This document shows, one piece after another, positions 13,551 through 23,922 of a DNA stretch of 64,000 nucleotides. The stretch covers positions 26,649,227-26,713,226 of the forward strand of contig CM060478.1 in the NCBI GenBank assembly GCA_030544235.1. The letters are read 5' to 3'. The stretch comes from Lepturacanthus savala. Its lineage: Eukaryota; Chordata; Actinopteri; Scombriformes; Trichiuridae. The stretch's first letter is position 1. Every line of letters starts with the position of its first letter. A program made the position numbers and the translations under genes. The notes beneath the pieces are model-generated. The model made no database searches. It saw only the letters and a list, made by a program, of their open reading frames with translations, and was not told the DNA's origin.

Positions 13551-13690
13551 ATCTCCAACATTAACCCAACCCTAAACATTAATGTTATCTCCTAACCCTA
13601 ATCTCTAACATTAACCACTAACCCCCCAACATTAATCTCTAAACAATTACCCTAAACACGAATGTTAACTCCTAACAGAACCTCTTTTTT
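13551..13690. repeat. Imperfect CCTAAC/CATTAAC array
   Basis: Interspersed AACCCTAA, CTAACATTAACC and AACCCC words resemble a decayed telomere-like C-strand repeat, but no two perfect adjacent CCCTAA units extend it. Best described as a degenerate simple repeat. Confidence 0.5.
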
Positions 13691-14074
13691 CTAATCCCTA
13701 TCCCTTACTGAAAAAGGGTTCTGAAAAAGGGTTCCAAACAACAACAGCCTAAGCACATATCTGATTGCTGAGATCTGTGGAACTAGTAACATTTAGCTAT
13801 ATTTCTTATAATCCCATAGTCGTTTTCAAGGCTTTTAGATCTTCTAGTTTAGCAAAAGCTAGAAATGGCCTCTCTCTCCTACTCGTCCAGTTTTCTCTCT
13901 TGCTTGACATGTCTTGTTTAGATAAACCTCTGCCTCCTGCAGTGATAATGGTACATGTAATAAATGTAGATTACTGCCATGTTGGAGGAGGGGCTTGGTG
14001 AATTACAAGCATGGCTCTGCATTATGGAAACCTAATCGATAGCTGTTGTAGTTAGCTAGCCCCGAGTAGCTGAT
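13691..14074. other. No gene recognised
   Basis: One 78-codon ORF without recognised motifs; nothing supportable. Confidence 0.5.
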
Positions 14075-14077
14075 GTG

Positions 14078-14467
14078 AGCAAACTTAGCTTGGCTGCACC
14101 ATGCTTGACTGAGCCATTTAAGATCCTGGTGGATGCCAGTCAAGTTGGGGGCAGGTGCCGTTTTGTTGCGGGAGAAGGAAGGAATCGACAGACTGGTTGC
14201 TACCTTTCTAAAAAGTTTAATTCTAACCAGCTAAATTACTCAACAATAGATAAGGAAGCCCTTATCTGGGCGCTCCAACAGTTTGAGGTTTACATTGATT
14301 TGATTGTGTATACTGACCACAATCCATTGACATTCTTGAGTTCATTACAATGTCCGAATCAACGTCTCATACGGTGGACTTTGTTCCTTCAGGCACACAG
14401 ACTTGATATCAGACACACAAAGGCAAAGGTAAGGTGTCGGCAGAGGCTTTTTCTCATGCCCCTGTAG
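14078..14467 (+). pseudogene. Ty3/Gypsy RNase H fragment
   Basis: An open 130-codon frame matches the RNase H domain of Gypsy-type retrotransposon polyproteins. It reads LAAPCLTEPFKILVDASQVG (first catalytic Asp), then LNYSTIDKEALIWALQQF (catalytic Glu) and VYTDHNPLTFL (Asp), then NQRLIRW and HRLDIRHTKAK. The usual SYFSRK appears as CYLSKK. Reverse transcriptase upstream and integrase downstream are absent, and after RHTKAKV the frame shifts (a DALSHAP-like end is readable in another frame). It is a domain-sized relic with no LTRs nearby. Confidence 0.88.
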
Positions 14468-15283
14468 GTTAGATAGTTTGTTATCTAAGACAAAATTGTT
14501 GGTATATTTGTTAAATGTGAAATGTTTGTATATTGTATGTCAATTTCATTTAAGGTGAAACACGGTAGGTGAAAACAGTCTTGTCTTCTTGTTGTGCCCT
14601 GAAAGAGTGCAAAGCAACAGAAAAAAATGACAGTACAGGAGTTTGACAACTGGAAAGAGGGACACAAGGATGTTTTGTCTGTTTTGCTGAATGGCTGTAA
14701 GAGCCAGGATGTGACAAAGCCAATCATAAAATAAATAATTTTAAATAAGATTGTTGATGATAGACACACTAATTCAGCTTTTTTCTTTAGATTGTCCTTC
14801 ACACAGTACTAAAATAGATGTTATTTTGTTTGTATTCCAGGTGATACGGTGAACAAAGGGGACTTTGTTAGACATGCGTTCAATAACTCATCTCTCTGAC
14901 TCCACAGCAGGGAGTATTGACTGTGGCACAGTTTGAAAGTAGAAGGAGACAGAAGGAGGAGACAGACAGGAAAAGACATTCCATTTCTTTCTGTCTGAAG
15001 GTGTTCCCCCTCAACACCCTGCTGTCTTCCGTCTCTTCCTCTTAAGTGGGTTGCCTGGTGATGATTTGGCAGCAAAGGTTTGACCTGCTAGTTTAAAACT
15101 TGTTAAATGGTGTTTTATGGAAAGGAATTCAAGAAGTAAAACATCCCAATGGACAGGCTCCAGGTGAGAGATGATTATTCAGTATGAATCCCCAAATGAT
15201 TAGAGTCCTAGTATATTTTAATTGGCCTGGATTCTATATTTACTCACACAAAGTCCTTGTAAGACGAGAGCACTGATGTGGTT
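14468..15283. other. No gene recognised
   Basis: ORFs on the minus strand (14485-14802, 14821-15075) show no recognisable motif. Nothing bounded. Confidence 0.55.
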
Positions 15284-15632
15284 TTAACCCATTTATGCCC
15301 ACCAGGAACTATATTTGCTAAGGCCCATGACTGTCATTTTCTACTCAAAATAAATGTTACTCATACAGTTTTTTTCAATGCCACAATAGTAGACAACTTA
15401 GGAAAAGGTTTTAAACAAAAAATTAAGTTTCCCGGTCATTCCTGTCATAGAACGTCATCCACTTCCTGCCCCTTCCTTATTAGTAAGCGACTAATAATGT
15501 TTGGCAAGATGAGAAAGTAAAGAAAATAAATTCAAAATTAAAATACAGTTTTAAGAAGCATTCGTCAGGTCTCTCAAAATGTACATTGTACATTGTGTGT
15601 CATGTTGTGTCTTGTTATTTATTATTTTATCC

Positions 15633-15634
<2 letters not shown>
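15284..15634 (+). mobile_element. piggyBac-like MITE, left part
   Basis: Starts at TTAA (15284-15287) followed by CCCATTTATGCCCACC, the terminal repeat of a MITE family common in teleosts. It then has AACGTCATCCACTTCCTG and TAATGTTTGGCAAGATGAGA (from 15495). The matching GGCATAAATGGGTTAA right end is absent: the element runs into the TA tracts at 15635. An inverted partial copy sharing the last block is at 27648-27745. Confidence 0.55.
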
Positions 15635-15679
<45 letters not shown>

Positions 15680-15767
15680 GGAGGTCAGTTTGAACAAGGC
15701 AAGGCACGTACGTGCAAGTTCAGTGCTTCAGTGCAACAACAATAACAGAAGTTATTTTAAATCCCCC

Positions 15768-15825
<58 letters not shown>

Positions 15826-15862
15826 AAAATTTAACCGATAAGATATGCTGGACCAATTGTTG

Positions 15863-15946
<84 letters not shown>
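15635..15946. repeat. Three TA tracts with two unique spacers
   Basis: TA tracts at 15635-15676, 15771-15822 and 15867-15946. The third is bracketed by an inverted pair GTCAAAATTT (15823-15832) and AAATTTTGAC (about 15946-15955), so the segment could extrude as a hairpin or cruciform. ORFs here are TA translation artefacts. Confidence 0.9.
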
Positions 15947-15949
<3 letters not shown>

Positions 15950-15956
15950 TTTGACT

Positions 15957-16280
15957 TCCTGGCAGCAAAGGCATCAATGTCTCATCAAAAGATGAGATGG
16001 CAACTTCTCCCGTCTTCTATTTTGGAAATTCAAGTATTACTGTACCAGCAAAAATAAATAAATAAACAAACTCAACTACTGCAGCTGGCATTTTAATCAC
16101 TTGGCTACTGATCTGTACAAGATCTGACTGCACGTGTACATCCAGTAACCACACGTCGCCATGACCACATACACAATTTAGGAACACGTTTGTCATTGTT
16201 TATGTTTGTTTTTTTCTACACAGAAAACACTAAGTGGGGGTACCGTACCAGGCATAAATTATCATCATTATCATCATTAT
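15957..16280. other. No gene recognised
   Basis: Nothing bounded; ends in a TCATCATTATCATCATTAT simple run that abuts the mariner-type element. Confidence 0.5.
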
Positions 16281-16282
16281 TA

Positions 16283-18102
16283 CAGTTTTTCTCTATCACT
16301 TTGGTACATTTTTCGAATCATTCTTGCAATTTGCAGAAGATCAAGTGCATTTCTCAAAACAGTTTGAACAAATAGAAAAACACCGTGGATCACCTGCAAA
16401 AGCCAGTCTCTTGCTCAAAATCCTTAGTCCATCCCTCAAAAGCAAGTTTTTGTGTCAATATACTTGTCAGTGCCATCAGGATGTTTAATCATTGTGTCAT
16501 TGTGTACGGATAAGACAGTCAAATTCATTAGTCATGTTGGCAATTGAATAGTGCACTTTGAAGGGACATGTTGATGTAAAATGTGGTTTAGGTGTGATGA
16601 CAAGTGTTGCACATTTGACCTCATATAATGTATATGTGTAAGATTGGTTAGAAAAGACAAGATTCACATTTACAGAATGACTTCTTTATTGGCAAACATT
16701 GACATTGCAGTGCATAAAGAAAAAAAAAAAAAGACACCACTGCACATAACAAAGGTGAAATACAATACGTAAGTAAACATAGTTCAAAAATATAAACACA
16801 GGTCATACAGTAAATACAAATACCATACAGGTCATACAAGGTCATACAACAAAAAAATATGAACAACTCCCCAAATTCTAATCTCAATCCTGATCTTCAG
16901 CTTCTTCCCGTTCCTGTCTGTTAGGCCATAAATTCTCATCCACGTCACACCTGATGTCCTCCCGTGCAAGGCAGCGTGTATAGTATCATGCCTAATCCAT
17001 GCCCTACAGGAATCTGCAGTAATGTCTTGGCATGATGCATCCATTGCAGCCAGAAGGGTCACTTGTGTGTGTGGCTCTCGGTCATACACCTTCCACCTCC
17101 AGGCTGAGAAAAATTATCATTATAATAATAATATTATAAATTAGGTTTGCGTACCACTGCCTTACTAGGTTTGACTTGTGGAAGCTTACATTGTCCCATA
17201 TTATAGCATATTTGGGCTGGGCCATATTCTCGGCTGGGCCACCTAGGATATGATCCCTGTCCAAAGTGTCTAGGAATGCTATTAGCCGTTCAGAGTTGTA
17301 TGGACCCATCAGTGGAATGTGTGTCAGCAGACCGTTATCTGATATTACGGCACACATAGTTATGGTGCCACCCCTTTCCCCTGGCACATCAATGGTGACT
17401 TGGTGTCCAATAAGGTTTCGACCCCGTCTTCTGTGCTTTGTCAGATTGATACAGTAAACTCCATGTAATTCAGCACGTGTCCGCTTCTTCTGCCTCTTCC
17501 TCTTCCTACTTCTCCACCAGGCAGCCTCACCCCTCTTCCTCTCCTTCTTGGCTGTTGCCCTTCCATTGTCAGACATTGTAACTTTCTATTGTGCTCTGGT
17601 TACCGATATACTACCTAGTAGATTGTTCATGAGATGCTCCATTGAGCTCATTCAGAAAACTGTTGATCATTGGTTGATCAACTCTTTTCATTAGAGACAG
17701 AAAGATTCACCTGGGAGGATTTAGATCATATTTACAGGCAAATGTCTTATGGAAATGTATATATGCTTGACATGTTATGATGGCTTGGTAAATCATTTTG
17801 CATGTGAAGACTTATATGATGAACTATAGCCTAAATGTTTTGGGGAAAGAGACTATTTTATACAGTCCTATAACAAAGCATTTTGATTAGCATGACAAAA
17901 GCAATTGATAATGTACGAAAAAACTGAGAATTGTACACAATCATTTGCATGGATGGACAAAAGCATTTGCAATTTGTTCAATGCAATGAGAAACTGCCTT
18001 TTTCATCTGCACAAATGGCATGATGATGTGACAATTGAACAAGAACTTTTGAGAATTTCAATTCTGATTTGAGAAATGTACTAAACCAATTGAGAAAAAC
18101 GG
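16283..18102 (-). mobile_element. Tc1/mariner-superfamily (IS630-like) transposon, both ends present
   Basis: Left end CAGTTTTTCTCTATCACTTT and right end AATTGAGAAAAACGG are the outer parts of ~45-bp inverted repeats that also share TTGGTACATTT(T/C)TC(G/A)AATCA. Both are flanked by TA (16281-16282 and 18103-18104), the Tc1/mariner target duplication. The length is 1820 bp and it carries one transposase remnant on the minus strand. The ends are about 75-80% identical by eye, so the insertion is old. Confidence 0.82.
16860..17577 (-). pseudogene. IS630-like DDE transposase pseudogene
   Basis: The frame from 17576 runs LTKHRRRGRNLIGHQVTIDV, GGTITMCAVISDNGLLTHIP, MGPYNSERLIAFLD and YAIIWDNVSFHKS, a DDE_3-type catalytic domain; the Asp in WDNVSFH is the second catalytic residue. 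Just after RQWYANL the frame is replaced by a TTATTATAATGA-rich run, then resumes in another frame as WRWKVYDREPHTQVTLLAAM and DASCQDITADSCRAWIRH. The missing piece is the block that normally holds the third acidic residue (PPYSPFLNPIE type). The VDEAGF-type block with the first Asp, expected just before NLTK, is also absent (ELHGVYCINLTK). The helix-turn-helix N-terminus is missing. It cannot be catalytic. Confidence 0.85.
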
Positions 18103-18104
18103 TA

Positions 18105-19638
18105 TTATTATTACTTTTTCCCAATTGGCGGCACCCTTCCAGCAGATGGTGCCCTAGGGGACCCAGCCCTGCTTGGGACAACACAGATCTGAACACGTGA
18201 AATGAAATCAAACGTTTAAGCTCGGTTAGCATAACAAAGTGTCCAAATGTTATATTGTTATAACAGTTGAAATAAAACACAAGGGAAGCGTACACAGTAA
18301 AATAATAATATAACACTTCAGAAAACTAATAATTGCCCCGGACTGCATGAGCACGTCTTACCACAGCAAGCTCCTCTCTCATCTCATCCCTAATAGACAA
18401 GAGGAAACAGGACTGGATCACAGGAAACACAACAACATTTACCTGGTTGGTAATAACAACATGAACAGTGTATTTTCAAGCTTAGTTTTTAATTCATATT
18501 GTACATTTTAAAGGAAGTATCATGTCAGATAAACCAACAAAGTGTGACATGTTAAGCTATAAATTTTTTCATCTGGGGCAGTTTAGACAGTTCCTTTTTT
18601 TACTGGGTTTTCAGAGCATTGGTGATTACTGGTATCAGCATCCACCCTGGATACCCATAAAACGTTTATAGGGTATCTGTTTCAGATTATGTCCCACATC
18701 TCAGTTGACTTGAAAAAGGATGTAAACTTGCATTTTTTTGTGAAGTAGGGCAATAAGTACTTCAGAGCTTGAATAGACTGCAGATATACGGTGGGTGTAA
18801 AACTGTCTTGTCTGTTCCACAGAGTGAATATAAATGTATTCAGTATGATTCCCTACATGACAAGTGAATTAAGAGGTTTAATGAGTCTGGTATCGAGACA
18901 AAGGGACTGCATTTATTCAGTTTGGAAGCAATATACGCTGGCATATAAATTGTTCATTAGTTCATCAAAAGCTGTTTGTCAGCCACTTTTGTTCACTTGC
19001 TTTTTCACCTTCATTTCTGCAGTTCATTTTAAATTCAAAGGAACTGAAATATATTATGACAAAATACCAGAGCACTCAGGCACATTTATGATTCAGCTTA
19101 ACTGATGTTAAAATGTATATGAGGCTCCACTGTTTTTAAAATGCTGAATTAATAAAGTTGAGTTATGTATATCTGTGTCCAGACGGCATTGCTCCCGCTC
19201 CCTGGGGACTGGGTTTGGGCTTGTTTGTTTTTGTTAGATTTGACTCAGCTTACCAACATTCCATCTTTTTGTGTGATGTGGCCTACAGAGATCCTGTGAG
19301 ATGATTTTCATGTTAACAACAAAAGAGTGCAAAGAAATTAGCACCATTTACCAGCCAAATCCTTGTAAATTATGCAAGTGGTTGCTAGATTAATTTCTCT
19401 CATCAGCCAGAAAAAACAATGTTAATCTATTGAATTGGCTGAGCCATTTGGTTGGTGGACAAAAGTAAATTTTGCACCCTGCTGCACACTACTATAATAT
19501 TGATTGCGAAATGCTTTGGAGACTAATATGTTAAGCAGTAAAAAAAATAGTAAATTGCAACACTAAAAAGCAATGTGTTATTTTTTACGCCTTTGTGTCT
19601 TACTTGGTGGTGTCCAGGTCTCATAGAGCAGGATGGAT
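18105..19638. other. 1.5 kb without a recognisable gene
   Basis: The block at 18120-18180 (GGCGGCACCCTTCCAGCAG, GACCCAGCCCTGCTTGGG) is GC-richer and may be an old repeat. Nothing else is supportable on either strand. Confidence 0.5.
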
Positions 19639-19875
19639 CATCTTACCAGGGCCGCTGCTAAGGTTTTGGAGGCCCTAAGCTCAGCTTGTAGGGAGGCCCC
19701 CCCGCCCGCGCCCCACCAAACTCCTGGAAGCTCATGAAATTTACAATTGAAAATAAGTCTTATATAGACATGTAGATATCAAAAAATTTACTTTTTATTA
19801 TACAATAATATACTGTATGTTAAATAATAAATCAGAGAGAGCAACAACACAATAACAAATAAATAAAACAACTGC

Positions 19876-20069
19876 CTATGAGGGAAGGCTTTCAGTTGTG
19901 GGTGTGGATGTCTCTTCTAAGGTGACTGTTGTTGTTTGTGGCTGTTTACTTGAACCTTCAGACACGTTGGATGGTTGTTGGCTGCTTACTGCACTGCTTG
20001 TCGATGGTTCATCATCTGGTTCATCTTCTTGCTGATGTGGTGGTCCGTCTATATATTTGAGCATTGACC
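19876..20069 (-). pseudogene. hAT-element exon, N-terminal acidic/Ser-Thr-rich region
   Basis: Preceded on the minus strand by an acceptor (TATTCATAG at ~20077-20070), the exon reads SMLKYIDGPPHQQ, then EDEPDDEPSTSS and a Ser/Thr/Gln-rich tail to a stop at 19876. Joining it to the upstream donor at 20574 gives LERLASLSG followed by SMLKYI in one frame. That arrangement is consistent with the N-terminal region of ZMYM1-like hAT proteins found in multiple copies in fish. The zinc finger, catalytic domain and hAT dimerisation domain that should follow are missing, so the reading frame stops about 60 residues into this exon. Confidence 0.5.
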
Positions 20070-20574
20070 CTATGAATATGATTTAAACGAAAAAATATCT
20101 CATTAGTAAAACTTGAATAAAAATACTCAAACCAAAAATATCACTTCATTATATTATGCTATCTAGTAGCATTTGTATTTATATGATATTAATATGGTAG
20201 GACAAAATCAAATACCTTAAAATTTAACATATACTAATCCTACACATTAAACAAAACAATATGGCATTTTGTGAATGACCAAAGGTGGCCAAACAGTTTT
20301 TTGCACTACACACTACTTTAACACACCTTCTACAACACTGTGGCCAGATGTAAAATCATCCCCCAACCACCGCCCCCTCCCCTCCTCCTCCTCACTACCA
20401 GGACAGACTGGGAGTTATCCCCAACGACCCCTGGAGCAGAGAAAAGATGCTACAGCTGTATTTTATTCTCTGTCCAAACCTGTTTACAGTTGGGCTAACC
20501 TAGCCTAGCTTGTCGAGTTTATCACGTAACGCTGTGTTAGCAAAACAAACAAACACGGTATAACACGGACTTAC

Positions 20575-20640
20575 CAGAAAGGGATGCAAGTCTTTCAAGT
20601 CGTCTTTCTCTTTTTCCCTCTTTCGCTTTTCAGCTCCAGA
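20575..20640 (-). pseudogene. hAT-element exon encoding a basic/charged segment
   Basis: On the minus strand SGAEKRKREKE is followed, after a one-base frameshift in an A-rich run, by RRLERLASLSG, ending at a donor GGTAAGTCC (exon end 20575, GTAAGT from 20574). SGAxKRK-type starts followed by charged residues are common in fish hAT proteins of the ZMYM1-like class. The frameshift makes it a pseudogene. An alternative frame (MNLELKSERGKKRKTT) is fortuitous. Confidence 0.45.
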
Positions 20641-20754
20641 TTCATGGTGTCTCTTGGATGATATTCTTTCATTTCAATTGTTGAAGTTTTTAACTGAATA
20701 AAATTGCTTATTAAAGCCGTTTCAGAGCGTAGTAAGAAAAGTGTCTCCAAAGCT

Positions 20755-20935
20755 TTGTGCCGTCGTGAACGATCCGAGTCGACTCTTTGAAGTGACAGAT
20801 AGGAGCCGGCTCCTCGTTGGGAGCAACGGAGGAGCCGAACAAGCCGACTCGTATTAGCGAGCTGAGTCAAAAGATCCGACTCTCCATATAGAGCCGGAAT
20901 TCCCATCACTCGCTGTACTGCTGGGTTCTGAGTCT
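20755..20935. repeat. CpG-rich GAGCCG/GAGTCG palindromic module
   Basis: A dense cluster of self-complementary words: GAGTCGACTC, GGAGCCGGCTCC, GAGCCGAAC, GCCGACTCG and GAGCCGGAATTCCCATCACT. It looks like a nested terminal region of another fish hAT family whose ends read AGTGATGGGAATTCCGGCTC, or a palindromic promoter module inside the host element. I could not find a second boundary or TSD. Confidence 0.4.
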
Positions 20936-21771
20936 TTTTATTACGCAATAAATAACATTTAAAGAGTGGGAGATCTTGGAAAAAAACGGTTACAGCTATT
21001 CAACACAAGTGAGATTTTGAAAATATACACTCCCTCCCCTCCTCCCAAAGGCTCGGCCTCCTCCTCTTCAGCTCACCCCTCGAAACCACGCCTTCACGAT
21101 TCATGGATACATGAACGCGCACACTCGAGGGGTCACAGGAGTTCACGAGCATTCACGCCAATAGCATGACAGACAGTGACCGCTTTGCTAACTTCAAGCA
21201 ATGTCGTCTTCACAAGATTTGTGAACATCGTAATGAACGTAAACAGTCTTTCATTATTGTAATTTCAAGAATATTGACATAAAATTCAAACTAGAGTATT
21301 ATTTTATATTATTATTTTATAAGTAGTATGCATTTGCCCGTAGTAGCCTACCACATACCTGAATTTGAATGATTTATGTTACTGACTTATTTACTTGCGG
21401 GCGCTTTATTTCACGGGCAACAAACGGAACAACTCACACGGGGGTATGGGGCATCTCTGGGATAAAGGCACCTTTCTGTTGTAGGCACCATAAATTTGCG
21501 ATAATCAAATTGCGGTAATCACAGTATTGTTCACGTGTTATTTTTGTATTTAGAGTTTTCATGACGAGAGCTCAAGCTCAGACTTAGCTTAGCCTTGTAG
21601 TTGACAGAGTAGGTAGCTTAGCGAAACATGCTGGAATTATGCTTATGTCACTCGATTGACAATAAGTTTGTCATCATCTTTCATTTTCTCACTGACTGGT
21701 TGAATAGGCCTACAATACCCGTAACCGACCAGTATGTCAAAATATTATGTAATTAGAAGACAACATCTTAC

Positions 21772-21971
21772 ATATCCAGTAAAAATTCGGCAACTTTGGC
21801 ATCCGTCTGGAGCCCCTTCTCACTTTTTAGCTGGCGCCAGCTCTGGAAAGCCGTACCGATAACCACTCTTGTCCTGTTTCCTTCTTCTGTTAGCTTCCGC
21901 ATGGCTGTTGCTTTTTCAAGAACAGTTTTCCCCTTGGTTTTGCTGCCAGTCGACGTCTTCTTCTCTGCCAT
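21772..21971 (-). CDS. First-exon-like ORF with FQSWRQLK motif
   Basis: ATG at 21971 opens a 66-residue frame: MAEKKTSTGSKTKGKTVLEK, then a helical segment RTRVVIGTAFQSWRQLKSEK, then LQTDAKVAEFLLDM, with a good donor (ATGTAAGA, GT at 21771-21770). The upstream minus-strand sequence (22000-22150) is CpG- and G-rich, as for a promoter. I recall similar x-IG-AFxxWRxLK-x-KGxxTDxxVAxFLLD segments at the N-terminus of several multicopy uncharacterised fish proteins, but cannot name the family. It lies inside the TSD-bounded hAT element and could be that element's own first exon or captured sequence. Confidence 0.4.
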
Positions 21972-22787
21972 TGTTGCAACGATATATCTGTGCGAGCTAA
22001 CTGGCTTTCGAAGCTGTGTCTCAGGCTCACCTGATTGCCAGAGCTGTGGGGGGTCGAGTGACGACGACACAGTGAACGCGCAAAATGGGGGGAGGGGTCG
22101 AGTGGGGGGGGGGGGGGGGGTGTGGAGCGGGGAGCCGTTGGGAAGAGAGGGGTGGGGGTGTGTGCATAGGTATTTGATGGACGTATTAGACAGCCAATAA
22201 ATGTAAAGATGATCAGTACATTGATTGGTCAGAGTTTTCCTCTGAATACACCCTCTAGACCGGATCAAAATGTTTCAAGTTTTTTGCAAACATTCTATTT
22301 TGGTGTGTGCAGTGGGAATGTGAAAAGGTTTTCAGGCAATATTTTAAAAAATGCTGCAAAAAAGAATCACCCACCCCACCTTTAATTTTGATTTCAGTGA
22401 TGGTATACAAAACTGCCGTAGAACTAATTCATATGTTTGATATTTATTAATGTAATATTTATTATCTTTTTTCCCCCAATCTTAATTTTGGAGGCCCCCC
22501 TCCACTAGTTGAGGCCCTACGCTGGCTGCGTAGTCTGCGTGTACGGAGCGGCGGGCCTGCATCTTAGGCCCAGGATTGGATTTCAATGCAACATGGAAGG
22601 CTGTTGGATCTTTTGGGGATCTGATGATCTCATACTGCTCACTCTGCCTTCCATGAGATTTCACTTTGGTTGTTATCTCTACTGTCTGCATGCCTCCACA
22701 GATAGGTCCTGATGCAGCAACATCACAGCTGCATCATGTTCTGTTCTGGCAGGGATCTAGACTCTTATAATGGCAGGTCAAGGCAAA

Positions 22788-22872
22788 AACAATTAGATAT
22801 GAGAAGCTGAAACCGGAAAATGTTGACATTTTCTCCTGAAAAATGACTAAAATTGATTGATTGACTATCTAT
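22788..22872 (+). mobile_element. Fragment of the AGAGCTGCAAC inverted-repeat element
   Basis: TGAGAAGCTGAAACCGGAAAATGTTGACATTTTCTCCTGAAAAATGAC corresponds to the 3' half of a teleost MITE whose fuller copies are at 28547 and 34318. Only this internal part survives. Confidence 0.5.
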
Positions 22873-22884
22873 ATAGCCATTAGG

Positions 22885-23760
22885 CAAAAATAAATAATGC
22901 ATGGCCACGAGATAATAACTTGTGGCCATGAGACACTAATGTATAGCCATGAAATAAAATAATGCATGACCACAAGACTATTGTTTTCATTTCCATGGAG
23001 ATAGCGTTGATTGTTGCTAGTTATTGGATATTGACATCTGCTGACATTATGACAGTTTCAGCCTAACTAAAGACTGCAGGTAATATATGAGCAGCATGTT
23101 AGTGTGAAATAAAACCTGGGAGCATGAGGAAAGTAAATCACAGCATGATGAACATTCTATAACCTGAACTCTAGTTTAGCTGAAACTGACATGAAGTCTG
23201 ATTGGAGCAATAATAATTAACCAATAAGGAGCCAACTTCACCACTGACAACTGATCATGTTGCAACCACTTCAGTTCTAATTCATTACTGTATTAAAATA
23301 AAGTTTCCATGTGTAGGAGCCAGGTGTAGTGTTCTGTTTATCATGATGATGTCACTGACAGGGCTGCGACCTGTCATATGGGTGCTTCAGTTATGGTGCA
23401 GTAATCATTAAATAGACTGGAGTTCTGTCTGTGTTTTTGTGAATGAAGAGAGGCTGAAAGGCAGAGTTTCACTTTGCTGACACTTTCACGCATTTGTATT
23501 TTCATTAGATCACTATTTAGATGCAGTTTATCAGTTGATTGCAGAGGGATTACTGAAATGTTTTACCTGCAATAAACACAAAAACATAGTTACATCTTTG
23601 GATCTTTTCAATTAATTGTTAGCCTCTCAGCAATTTACTATGTTTTTTGAAGATCACCTGCACCATGTTTACTGAGTTACACCAACAATCAACTCAGTCT
23701 CCATGGAAATAAAAACAATGACTATCTTGTGGCCACAAGATAGCATCCCATTATTTTTTT
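22885..23760. mobile_element. Non-autonomous inverted-repeat element, TGGCCACAAGATA ends
   Basis: The left side (about 22900-23020) carries repeated TGGCCACGAGATAAT/TGGCCATGAGAC words then ATTGTTTTCATTTCCATGGAGATAGCGTTGATTGTTG. The right side (about 23685-23757) is its inverted counterpart: CAACAATCAACTCAGTCTCC, ATGGAAATAAAAACAATGAC, TATCTTGTGGCCACAAGATA. TGGCCA repeats at the tip suggest tandem subterminal repeats. No transposase; superfamily not assigned. Confidence 0.65.
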
Positions 23761-23922
23761 TCATCCAATGTCACCAGAGGGGCTCTATTGACAAGTTGGT
23801 AATTGATGTAATTATTGGCAACTAAGTGATTCATTAAACAATCAGCAGTTCTGCACTGGTCTATTTATATATATATTGTCTATTTAAGTTACCATAGTAA
23901 TTCCCTTCCACCATCATACAGG

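Larger units (their letters stand above)
19647..22559 (-). mobile_element. hAT transposon, 2.9 kb, with TSD and exon remnants
   Basis: Left end CAGGGCCGCTGCTAAG and the reverse complement of the right end CAGGCCCGCCGCTCCG form a short inverted repeat with hAT-type CAGG start. Flanking 8-mers CATCTTAC (19639-19646) and CATCTTAG (22560-22567) match at 7 of 8. On the minus strand it holds three exon-like pieces (21971-21772, ~20640-20575, 20069-19876) with GT/AG-type borders. The transposase catalytic and dimerisation regions are absent, so it is internally deleted. The interior is much richer in CpG than its surroundings, with a 17-bp G run at 22104-22120. Confidence 0.82.

Noticed and set aside
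14078..14467. Whether the RNase H fragment marks an endogenous retrovirus
   Set aside because: Motif spacing fits Ty3/Gypsy retrotransposons; no envelope, gag or LTR is present.
16648..16887. 79-codon hydrophobic, Cys-rich ORF on the minus strand
   Set aside because: It lies in the noncoding 3' part of the IS630-like element, partly overlapping the transposase tail in another frame.
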